Positions 1 to 5,060 of a DNA stretch of 7,061 nucleotides are shown here, one piece after another. The position numbers were made by a program, and so were the translations under genes. Numbering within the stretch: position 1 is the first letter of the stretch; each line of letters starts with the position of its first letter. Under the pieces are notes generated by a model. The model was not told the origin of the DNA, ran no database searches, and was given only the letters and a program-made list of their open reading frames with translations. The DNA is taken from the NCBI GenBank assembly GCA_946545505.1, contig CAMNNN010000072.1, positions 1 through 7,061 of the forward strand, written 5' to 3'. The stretch comes from an uncultured Clostridia bacterium (GTDB lineage Bacteria > Bacillota > Clostridia > Saccharofermentanales > Saccharofermentanaceae).

Positions 1-55
1 GTACGAGCGCGTAGGTTCTTCCAAGAAGCAGGTCAGCGTTTATCCCGCTAACTGA
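1..55 (+). CDS. rpmA: 50S ribosomal protein L27, C-terminal end (partial)
   Basis: The window opens inside a reading frame that begins at base 2 and stops at TGA 53-55. It encodes the 17 residues YERVGSSKKQVSVYPAN. This matches the usual end of bacterial L27, where a Tyr-Glu-Arg-hydrophobic-Gly stretch leads to a Lys-rich turn and a final VSVYP strand. L27 sits near the peptidyl-transferase centre of the large ribosomal subunit. The gene lying just ahead of obgE is the classic Firmicutes order (rplU, a small protease gene, rpmA, obg), which supports the call. Only the tail is visible, so nothing can be said about the N-terminal extension that is cleaved in Firmicutes. Confidence 0.85.
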   Translation, partial: YERVGSSKKQVSVYPAN

Positions 56-81
56 TTATTGTAGGTTCAATTAGAATCCAC

Positions 82-112
82 TGCCTGTCGATATTATTCG
101 GCAGGCATTTTT
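82..112 (+). terminator. Intrinsic terminator or attenuator between rpmA and obgE
   Basis: TGCCTGTCG (82-90) pairs with CGGCAGGCA (99-107) over nine positions, with one G-U wobble and an 8-nt loop, and is followed by five T residues (108-112). This is a standard Rho-independent terminator for the ribosomal protein transcript. It ends only 16 nt before the obgE start codon, and I see no convincing promoter in between. It may therefore act as a partial terminator that lowers obgE expression relative to rpmA. Confidence 0.75.
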
Positions 113-128
113 CGTTTAAGGTAAGAGT

Positions 129-1406
129 ATGTTTATAGATCATGCGAAGATATATGTGAAGGCCGGAGACGGCGGCCCGGGTATGGTTTCCTTCCATACC
201 GAGAAATACATCACTAACGGCGGACCTGACGGCGGTGACGGCGGTAAGGGCGGCGATGTTGTTTTTGTCGCGGCAGGAAAACTTACGACACTGCAGTCTT
301 TCAGATTCAAGCATAAGTTTGTTGCCCCCGACGGCGGCAAGGGTATGAACCGTAAGATGTACGGAAGAGGAGGAGAAGACCTTAAGATCGCAGTTCCTGT
401 AGGAACGGTTATTAAGGATGCCGATACGGGCAAGATCCTCGCTGATTTTACCGAAGACGGACAGGAAGAGATTATCTGCAGGGGCGGCAGAGGCGGTTCC
501 GGAAATATGCACTTTGCCAATTCTGTAAGACAGGCACCGCAGTTCGCACACATGGGTCTTCCCGGGGAGGAGAAGAACCTTCTGGTCGAACTCAAGCTCA
601 TAGCTGACGTGGGACTCGTAGGATATCCCAATGCAGGTAAGTCTACGCTGCTGTCAGTCATGACACGCGCGAAGCCTAAGATAGCGGATTATCCTTTTAC
701 GACACTCGAACCTGTACTGGGTGTTGTTCAGGACTTCGATCAGTCCTTTGTTATCGCAGATATCCCCGGACTTATCGAGGACGCACATGAGGGAGCTGGC
801 CTGGGCCATGACTTCTTAAGACATATAGAGCGTACAAGACTTCTTATCCATGTTGTCGATGTATCTGCGCACGACGGCAGAGATCCCATCGACGACTTTA
901 ATTCAATCAACACCGAGCTTCGCGAGTTTAACGAAGAGCTGAGCAAACGTCCTCAGGTGGTAGTCGCGAATAAGTGTGACGATGCGATTGAAGAGGAGAT
1001 AGAGATGTTTGAGGAGGAAGTAAAGAAGCAGGGCTTCGAACACTTCTTCGTTATAAGTGCGGCTACGGGTGAGGGCGTAAAGGCACTCACGGACAAGGTT
1101 ACCGAGCTTGTGAGCAAGCTGCCTCCTCCGGTTATCCACGATGTTATCGAGAAGGATACCAAGAAGGTCTATAAGTTCGAGAAAGAACAGAAGTTTACGA
1201 TCGCCAAGGAGGACGGCATGTATGTCATCGAGGGATCGTGGGCGAGCAGACTGCGCGAGAGTACGGACTTCGATGTTTACGATTCAGCCCAGTATTTCCA
1301 GCGTGCTCTCATCAAGGAAGGCGTGTACGATGCGCTTAAAGAAGCGGGCATTCAGGAAGGCGATGAAGTAAGGATCGACGACTTTGTTTTTGAATGGGTT
1401 GAGTGA
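129..1406 (+). CDS. obgE: Obg family ribosome-assembly GTPase
   Basis: This is a complete 425-residue Obg protein, an essential GTPase that binds the large ribosomal subunit during assembly and is linked to stress and ppGpp responses. The glycine-rich Obg fold covers about residues 1-158, with many GG repeats at 14-43. The G domain follows: G1 GYPNAGKST at 165-173, switch I with FTTLEP at 190-195, G3 DIPG at 211-214, G4 NKCD at 281-284 and G5 SAATG at 310-314. Residues from about 345 to 425 form the OCT domain that many Gram-positive Obg proteins carry and that E. coli Obg lacks. The start at 129 has an AAGG element at 118-121 and begins MFIDHAKIYVKAGDGG, the usual N-terminus of the family. 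All nucleotide-binding residues look intact. It is not followed here by nadD or yqeK, which often come next in Firmicutes, so the cluster ends with this gene. Confidence 0.97.
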   Translation: MFIDHAKIYVKAGDGGPGMVSFHTEKYITNGGPDGGDGGKGGDVVFVAAGKLTTLQSFRFKHKFVAPDGGKGMNRKMYGRGGEDLKIAVPVGTVIKDADTGKILADFTEDGQEEIICRGGRGGSGNMHFANSVRQAPQFAHMGLPGEEKNLLVELKLIADVGLVGYPNAGKSTLLSVMTRAKPKIADYPFTTLEPVLGVVQDFDQSFVIADIPGLIEDAHEGAGLGHDFLRHIERTRLLIHVVDVSAHDGRDPIDDFNSINTELREFNEELSKRPQVVVANKCDDAIEEEIEMFEEEVKKQGFEHFFVISAATGEGVKALTDKVTELVSKLPPPVIHDVIEKDTKKVYKFEKEQKFTIAKEDGMYVIEGSWASRLRESTDFDVYDSAQYFQRALIKEGVYDALKEAGIQEGDEVRIDDFVFEWVE

Positions 1407-1412
1407 TTTACA

Positions 1413-1426
1413 ATTTGTTCACAAAT
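1413..1426. promoter_or_regulatory. Perfect 6-bp inverted repeat, possible operator
   Basis: ATTTGT (1413-1418) and ACAAAT (1421-1426) form a perfect inverted repeat with a 2-nt spacer, a few bases after the obgE stop codon. The centre lies about 46 bp upstream of the expected start of the transcript from the -10 box at 1454-1459. That is where an activator could sit on a promoter lacking a -35 element. It is short and AT-rich, so chance is a real possibility, and no regulator family is assigned. Confidence 0.25.
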
Positions 1427-1450
1427 ATTCATAGTGGTTTCGCATTGCAT

Positions 1451-1459
1451 TGCTATACT
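1451..1459 (+). promoter_or_regulatory. Extended -10 promoter
   Basis: TGC at 1451-1453 followed by TATACT at 1454-1459 fits the extended -10 pattern (TGn plus TATAAT-like hexamer). No good -35 hexamer exists at 16-18 bp upstream, which is typical of extended -10 promoters. Transcription would begin near 1466. The only feature immediately downstream is the terminator at 1509-1534, so this promoter would drive a short non-coding transcript plus any read-through into the gene at 1579. Confidence 0.4.
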
Positions 1460-1465
1460 CAAGTC

Positions 1466-1534
1466 ATAGAGTAGTTACCTTCTTAAGAGTAAGTAGAGTT
1501 TGTCAGACAACCTCCGGTGAATACCGGAGGTTTT
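1466..1534 (+). ncRNA. Candidate small RNA between promoter and terminator
   Basis: The interval from the predicted start of the extended -10 promoter to the end of the intrinsic terminator is about 70 nt and holds no plausible reading frame. It contains the self-complementary TCTTAAGA (1480-1487), the interrupted palindrome TTGTC-A-GACAA (1500-1510), and then the strong terminator stem. A short structured transcript with its own ends is the usual layout of an intergenic small RNA. I recognise no known RNA family. The alternative is that this is only the 3' untranslated end of obgE. Confidence 0.2.
1509..1534 (+). terminator. Strong intrinsic terminator after obgE
   Basis: AACCTCCGGT (1509-1518) pairs perfectly with ACCGGAGGTT (1523-1532) across a 4-nt loop and runs into a T tract ending at 1534. 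It closes the rpmA-obgE transcription unit and any transcript from the -10 box at 1454. The palindromic stem could also work in the opposite direction, but no minus-strand gene ends here. Confidence 0.85.
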
Positions 1535-1540
1535 ATGTTG

Positions 1541-1546
1541 TATAAT
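1541..1546 (+). promoter_or_regulatory. -10 box for the ParB-HAD fusion gene
   Basis: A perfect TATAAT lies just after the terminator, giving a start near 1553 and a leader of about 26 nt before the ATG at 1579. The region 16-18 bp upstream falls inside the terminator stem and shows no TTGACA-like hexamer. The same pattern of TATAAT without a clear -35 recurs upstream of the genes at 5061 and 6731. Confidence 0.45.
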
Positions 1547-1578
1547 TAATTATCTTTTACTTTTGGCGAGGGCGCATT

Positions 1579-2469
1579 ATGGCTAAGACTGAATTCGAGA
1601 AAAAGATATTTGAAGATGTACAGAATCAGAAGGGAACCAGTTTTACAATTAAAGCCAGCCTGCTCGAGCGCCTGCTTGTCAGGAAGGCCTCGGTAACGAA
1701 TCTTCACCCTAATGCAGATGATGAGTTTACATTCGAGTCTGTAGGCCCGAGCTTCAAGATCATAGGCGAATATGAAGAGAAGTTCAGATTTGCTATAAGA
1801 CATAATCAGCCTCCGTTCGAAGATGCACTTATCGTAGAGAAGCTGCATCCGAAGGGGTACCTGCTTCTTAACGGCCATCACAGATGGGCTGCTGCTATGA
1901 GATGTCAGATCAAGAAGGTTCCGATCAAGATCGTTAACCTCGCTCAGGATTCGGACATCAAGAAGATCCTCGAGAATTCCAATCACGATAAGCGTGTAAC
2001 ACTCGATCTCGACGAAGTTATATTCCGTTCGAATGAAGATAAATATACGGAGAAGGTTCCGGGATTTCCTCATATTATGAAGTTCAGCAATAAGATCAAA
2101 CTCGGAATCCCCGCGCTGTTCTATTATCTTACGAAGAACGGATACGACATTTGGGTATATTCCTCGAACTACTATTCTATCGACGATATCAGAAGATTCT
2201 TCAAGCACTATTCGGTTCATGTTGACGGTATCATCACAGGTACGATGAAGAGAAAGAACAACAAGTCTGAAAGTGCAGTTCAGCGTGAGAAGATGATCGC
2301 CGATAAGTATAAGCAGACACTTCATATCGATAACGACATGATCCTCATGACTGGCGATGTCGAGGGCGCGAAGTATAAGAAATTCGAGCTCGACGTACCG
2401 CCGGAAGAGTGGTCCAGAAAGGCTATCGATGTAGTCGGAGAGATAATCAGGGATGGCCAGAAAGCATAA
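1579..2469 (+). CDS. ParB/sulfiredoxin-like domain fused to HAD-like hydrolase domain
   Basis: This 296-residue protein has two recognisable parts. Residues about 37-125 look like a ParB/sulfiredoxin fold: a predicted strand, then GYLLLNGHHRWAAAM at 93-107 and VPIKIVNL at 114-121, matching the family's G-x-H-R-x-x-A-A core followed by a VP strand. Residues about 138-290 look like a HAD-superfamily domain: motif I DLDEV at 143-147 with both aspartates (D143, D145), motif II at the end of strand WVYSS (192-196), a possible motif III lysine near K229, and an acidic motif IV HIDND at 249-253. The HAD part is clearly related to the next gene (shared pattern around LDVPPEEW, 271-278). The start has AGGG at 1569-1572 with a 6-nt spacer. 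The reaction and substrate are unknown. In established families this N-terminal fold binds ATP or CTP, and HAD domains remove phosphates, so nucleotide or phosphoprotein chemistry is a reasonable inference only. Confidence 0.8.
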   Translation: MAKTEFEKKIFEDVQNQKGTSFTIKASLLERLLVRKASVTNLHPNADDEFTFESVGPSFKIIGEYEEKFRFAIRHNQPPFEDALIVEKLHPKGYLLLNGHHRWAAAMRCQIKKVPIKIVNLAQDSDIKKILENSNHDKRVTLDLDEVIFRSNEDKYTEKVPGFPHIMKFSNKIKLGIPALFYYLTKNGYDIWVYSSNYYSIDDIRRFFKHYSVHVDGIITGTMKRKNNKSESAVQREKMIADKYKQTLHIDNDMILMTGDVEGAKYKKFELDVPPEEWSRKAIDVVGEIIRDGQKA

Positions 2470-2980
2470 TGATGAAGGTAAGATGCGAATCTCCTTCGAT
2501 CTGGACGAGGTACTGTTTGTCCGTCCGGATACGCATAAGGTAGAGTCGCCGCTTCTTTTCCCGTTCAACCTTATCTTTAAGGAGCGTTTAAGGTACGGAA
2601 CGCCGCACCTTATTAACACGCTGCAGAAGATGGGTTACGAGGTGTGGGTCTACACGTCTTCTTTTCGATCCGAGTTCTATATCAAGACGCTATTCCGCTG
2701 CTACGGAATTAAGTTCGATGCCATAGTAAACGCACAGCGCCACTTGAAGGAAGTGCAGGGCAACCGTAAGCAGATGCTACCGCAGAAGGTGCCTAACCAT
2801 TACCACATAAAGCTGCATGTAGATGATGAGAGCGTAATATGCTCGTACGGCAAGCAGAACGGCTACGCCGCTTACCAGCTCGATGCTCCCGATGAACAGT
2901 GGACAGACAAGATCATCGCGAGAGCGGAAGAGGTAAAGAAGAAGTGGGAGTGGGAGCAGGAAGCTTTCAGGAGACGTTAA
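2453..2980 (+). CDS. Stand-alone HAD-like hydrolase, paralogue of the preceding HAD domain
   Basis: As drawn this is 175 residues. Motif I is FDLDEV at 15-20 (D16, D18), motif II is WVYTSS at 65-70, a motif III lysine may be K106 or K112, and motif IV is LHVDDE at 121-126. The order, spacing and flanking residues match the C-terminal half of the upstream protein: GYEVWVYTSS against GYDIWVYSSN, and YQLDAPDEQW against FELDVPPEEW. This points to gene duplication. The first ATG (2453) overlaps the upstream gene by 17 nt and has only a distant GGAG. An internal ATG at 2483 has AAGG at 2475-2478 and would give a protein beginning MRISFDLDEV, the common way for HAD proteins to begin, so 2483 is a serious alternative start. 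The C-terminal tail is highly charged (KKKWEWEQEAFRRR). Substrate unknown. The gene is almost certainly co-transcribed with its neighbour. Confidence 0.78.
   Translation: MARKHNDEGKMRISFDLDEVLFVRPDTHKVESPLLFPFNLIFKERLRYGTPHLINTLQKMGYEVWVYTSSFRSEFYIKTLFRCYGIKFDAIVNAQRHLKEVQGNRKQMLPQKVPNHYHIKLHVDDESVICSYGKQNGYAAYQLDAPDEQWTDKIIARAEEVKKKWEWEQEAFRRR
2977..2980. other. Overlapping convergent stop codons (TTAA)
   Basis: The plus-strand HAD gene stops with TAA at 2978-2980 and the minus-strand synthetase gene stops with TAA at 2979-2977. The two stops share three bases of one TTAA palindrome. No intergenic DNA exists for a terminator, and I see no hairpin with a T tract in the last 60 bases of either gene. 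Confidence 0.9.
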
Positions 2981-4032
2981 TCCCCGTACTGTTCTCTTAA
3001 CTTAAGAATATGCTCGACTTTCTTGCTTATCAGGCTGTCCTTCGTGTTAAGGATAGTGTAGTAGCGTTTGATGTCTTTCTTGCTGTAATCACCGTAAACA
3101 AGTTCGGCACGGCACAGGTAGAACATTCCAACTGACGAAGCGAGCTCGTCTATCTCAGAATCCTTAAGAGTTGATTCGGCCATCTCCATGGCAAGTTCGC
3201 GGCGTTCGTTGATGAGATTTATGAGACCTCCGAGATCTTCGATTCCGAAGAACTCGAGCTGTCTGATATAAGGATCTGAGTTGACTTCAGTAAGCTGCGC
3301 TCCGCATATGGCGGCGATGTTGTTCGTGAAGTTAATGAAATCTTCGTTGTATCTCATGAACTCGCGAAGTGAGAGTGAGTCGATTTTGATGTCTGTAACA
3401 TCACCGGTGCGGAGTCTGTCGATGACGATGCAGCTGTATCTGTCGAGCTCTCGCTTGATCCTTCCGAATCCTGCGTCTGCCACCTCGAGGAGGCTCGCCA
3501 TCTGGGAGAATTCACGGCGTACATGATGAGGAACGCCAAACTCATTCTTATAACCGAGGTCATGCTCTATCTCAGCCCATGTGTGCTGAAGGACCGTGCG
3601 TATCTGGATCTCGAACCTGATCTTACACAGATCTTCGGAATACCCGTCCGAAGGCTTAAGGGAACATATATAGTGAACCGACAGATAACCGAATGCGTTG
3701 GGCTTAAGCATCTTGCTCTTATCGACATAGTTATCTCTGTCGATGACGAACAGGTTCTCGACGATGCTGCTTATAATGTCGATCTGATCTGTAAAGTAGC
3801 AGATGATCCTGTATCCGACGATGTCTGTCAGATCCGAAGCAGATGCGTATTTATCGGGCTTACGCGCCAGCTTGCCTGATACGGATTCAGCACTCTTAAC
3901 GCGGTGTGCGATCTGCATCGTGTGTATATCTGCTTTATCGAGTGCGTCATTCAGTTTCTGTTCTACGATACTGTCGAGCTTGTTATAGTTATCTAAATTG
4001 TCATAATAACTCAGCATCTTAAGCTGGTTCAT
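2977..4032 (-). CDS. RelA/SpoT-domain (p)ppGpp synthetase-like protein, synthetase only
   Basis: This 351-residue protein carries the RelA/SpoT nucleotidyltransferase domain in about residues 25-200. Visible motifs are HRVKSAESVSGKLARK at 43-58 (basic ATP-binding region), DIVGYRI at 70-76, FGYLSVHY at 114-121 (the G-Y-x-S-x-H acceptor-nucleotide motif), EIQIRT at 141-146 with the catalytic-type Glu141, and HTWAEIEHDLGYK at 150-162. There is no HD hydrolase domain before it and no TGS or ACT domain after it, so it is a synthetase-only enzyme, expected to transfer pyrophosphate from ATP to GDP or GTP. Residues about 200-351 form a predicted mostly helical, charged region that I do not recognise; it makes the protein longer than the compact RelP/RelQ enzymes of about 210-260 residues. 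The start has GGAGGG (4043-4048) 10 nt upstream. The gene lies 33 nt after the Cro/CI gene in the same orientation, so it is probably the third gene of that operon. Confidence 0.88.
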   Translation of the reverse strand: MNQLKMLSYYDNLDNYNKLDSIVEQKLNDALDKADIHTMQIAHRVKSAESVSGKLARKPDKYASASDLTDIVGYRIICYFTDQIDIISSIVENLFVIDRDNYVDKSKMLKPNAFGYLSVHYICSLKPSDGYSEDLCKIRFEIQIRTVLQHTWAEIEHDLGYKNEFGVPHHVRREFSQMASLLEVADAGFGRIKRELDRYSCIVIDRLRTGDVTDIKIDSLSLREFMRYNEDFINFTNNIAAICGAQLTEVNSDPYIRQLEFFGIEDLGGLINLINERRELAMEMAESTLKDSEIDELASSVGMFYLCRAELVYGDYSKKDIKRYYTILNTKDSLISKKVEHILKLREQYGD

Positions 4033-4065
4033 ATAAGAGGTTCCCTCCGGACGCCGTTAATATAT

Positions 4066-4275
4066 TCAGTCCCTATTATACTCGAGAATGTCGCCGGGCT
4101 GACAGTCAAGTGCATCGCAGATGGCTTCAAGGGTAGAGAAGCGTATCGCGGATATCTTACCGTTCTTCATCTTCGACAGATTGACGTTAGATACGCCGAC
4201 CTTCTCTGATAGTTCATTGAGTGATACTTTACGGTCGGCCATTACGCGGTCAAGCCTTAGAATAATCTGTCCCAT
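4066..4275 (-). CDS. YozG-like Cro/CI (XRE) small transcriptional regulator
   Basis: The 69-residue protein is a single helix-turn-helix domain of the Cro/CI type. It begins MGQIILRLDRVMADRKVS, has the HTH at about residues 19-41 (LNELSEKVGVSNVNLSKMKNG), and ends with the typical ISAIRFSTLEAICDAL (41-56) and DCQPGDILEY tail. This pattern closely resembles B. subtilis YozG and its many clostridial relatives, which are encoded beside DUF2975 proteins. The start at 4275 has GAGG five bases upstream. The frame stays open further upstream to 4335, but that part overlaps the membrane gene and has no family resemblance. The stop codon of the membrane gene overlaps the ribosome binding site, with a 7-nt gap between genes, so the two are translationally coupled. 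Likely an autoregulator; the target is unproven. Confidence 0.93.
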   Translation of the reverse strand: MGQIILRLDRVMADRKVSLNELSEKVGVSNVNLSKMKNGKISAIRFSTLEAICDALDCQPGDILEYNRD

Positions 4276-4282
4276 AAGAACC

Positions 4283-4861
4283 TCACAAAGTCTCGTCAGA
4301 CTGAACCTGCAAAGTCTTGCCGTAGTCGAGTACACTGTAGACTACCCATGTGGTAAGACCTCCAAGAACACCTAATGCCATTCCTGATGTCATAAAGAGG
4401 ATGACGCTCGCGAAAATCATTACTATAAGTACTTTCTTTATGACCTTGTCACTAAAGGGAGTTTCTTCCTTCTCTATCGTCTCGAATGCCTTGCTGATAA
4501 GCTTTGTCATAACGGCTGCCAGTACAAGCGCTCCTGCCATAAAAAGTACTGAAGTGGATATCGAGAATGAGTGGGGATACTCGTCGATGATATTCTGAAG
4601 TGCGGGAATATCCGAATGCCATTCTTCCGGGCTTCCTAAGTCGATATATACTGAATTGAATTTGCCTTCGTCAAACTTGCCTTCTTCAACAAGTGCTGCG
4701 AGCTGGGGCTCAGTCTCTGCCCTCGAAGCGAAAATAGCGATGCCTGCGACGGCACTGCATACACATCCTACGATGGTGATTATGCACATGATATTGGAAA
4801 CTATCTTGCCGATGTGGCAGCTCTTCTTAATCTTAGCAATCTTGATGTTCTCTTCGTTCAT
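4283..4861 (-). CDS. DUF2975 family membrane protein
   Basis: This is a 192-residue integral membrane protein with about four predicted helices, near residues 19-45, 99-122, 142-161 and 162-178. Between the first two is a polar segment (about 46-98) that is probably outside the cell. The features I recognise as DUF2975-like are an E-x-x-x-TPF sequence (TPF at 134-136) leading into a helix, and the C-terminal YGKTLQVQSDETL (180-192). Members of this family (for example B. subtilis YoaS) are found next to a YozG-like regulator, exactly as here. The biochemical role of the family is unknown. The start has AAGGAG about 10 nt upstream. It is the first gene of the minus-strand operon and sits directly under the promoter at 4912-4940. 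Confidence 0.85.
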   Translation of the reverse strand: MNEENIKIAKIKKSCHIGKIVSNIMCIITIVGCVCSAVAGIAIFASRAETEPQLAALVEEGKFDEGKFNSVYIDLGSPEEWHSDIPALQNIIDEYPHSFSISTSVLFMAGALVLAAVMTKLISKAFETIEKEETPFSDKVIKKVLIVMIFASVILFMTSGMALGVLGGLTTWVVYSVLDYGKTLQVQSDETL

Positions 4862-4884
4862 TGTTGTTGTCTCCTTATTCGAAC

Positions 4885-4913
4885 GTGATAGGTGTCTTCG
4901 AAGATGACATCAC
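4885..4913. promoter_or_regulatory. Nested dyad at the operon start site, possible second operator
   Basis: A perfect 10-bp palindrome TCTTCGAAGA (4895-4904) sits inside outer arms GTGAT (4885-4889) and ATCAC (4909-4913), almost on the same centre. It covers the edge of the -10 box and the first bases of the transcript, a usual place for a repressor site. A 10-bp palindrome alone could occur by chance in a region of this size, so the call rests on its position and the matching outer arms. Confidence 0.35.
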
Positions 4914-4940
4914 TATACTATGAGATTTAATCGGAGTCAA
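4912..4940 (-). promoter_or_regulatory. Sigma-A promoter of the DUF2975-yozG-relA/spoT operon
   Basis: Reading the minus strand, TTGACT (4940-4935) is followed by exactly 17 bp and then TATAGT (4917-4912). Both hexamers differ from consensus by one base and the spacing is ideal. Transcription would start near 4905, leaving a leader of about 44 nt with a good ribosome binding site. It is the best-formed promoter in the window. Confidence 0.8.
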
Positions 4941-4944
4941 TAAG

Positions 4945-4967
4945 AATTTAACGATAAACGTTAAATT
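4945..4967. promoter_or_regulatory. Perfect inverted repeat with 9-bp arms, probable operator
   Basis: AATTTAACG (4945-4953) and CGTTAAATT (4959-4967) are exact inverse complements with a 5-nt spacer. The repeat ends 4 bp upstream of the -35 box of the minus-strand operon, with its centre about 51 bp before the expected transcript start. It also lies in the shared region with the divergent gene at 5061. There is no T tract, so it is not a terminator. A dimeric DNA-binding protein is the simplest reader. Candidates are the YozG-like regulator or an activator from elsewhere. Confidence 0.65.
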
Positions 4968-5021
4968 ATTTACGGGAATGATAAATAGAGTCGGCCTTAT
5001 GAGCAGAGGGGCTTTTTATTA

Positions 5022-5027
5022 TATAAT
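5022..5027 (+). promoter_or_regulatory. -10 box for the acidic membrane protein gene
   Basis: A perfect TATAAT is preceded by the T/A-rich stretch CTTTTTATTA. It would start transcription near 5034, about 27 nt before the ATG at 5061. No acceptable -35 hexamer lies 16-18 bp upstream. The regulator site at 4945-4967 is about 78 bp upstream of this start, so one bound protein could influence both divergent promoters. Confidence 0.45.
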
Positions 5028-5060
5028 TACAGATGATATCGGAAAAGGAGATTACCGGTC

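Noticed and set aside
1546..2619. Long open frame of 357 codons on the minus strand, antisense to the ParB-HAD gene
   Set aside because: Its translation is rich in Arg, Leu and Ser with no recognisable domain. The plus-strand frame has clear HAD and ParB-like motifs and a proper ribosome binding site, so the antisense frame is a by-product of codon bias.
3523..3879. Plus-strand frame of 118 codons inside the RelA/SpoT gene
   Set aside because: It lies wholly opposite the conserved catalytic motifs of the synthetase, and I see no family resemblance in its translation.
2977..4275. Toxin-antitoxin reading: the synthetase as a toxic alarmone synthetase with the Cro/CI protein as antitoxin
   Set aside because: The small regulator matches the partner of DUF2975 proteins rather than known antitoxins of toxic synthetases, and a DUF2975 gene is present. 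Nothing in the sequence shows toxicity.
4276..4335. Upstream extension of the Cro/CI regulator to an earlier ATG at 4335
   Set aside because: The extra 20 residues overlap the membrane protein gene in another frame and do not resemble the family. The ATG at 4275 has a well placed GAGG and matches the usual YozG-like N-terminus.
4993..5016. Possible terminator (GCC...GGC followed by five T) upstream of the gene at 5061
   Set aside because: Only about four pairs can form, one of them a wobble, across a long loop, and no plus-strand gene ends here.
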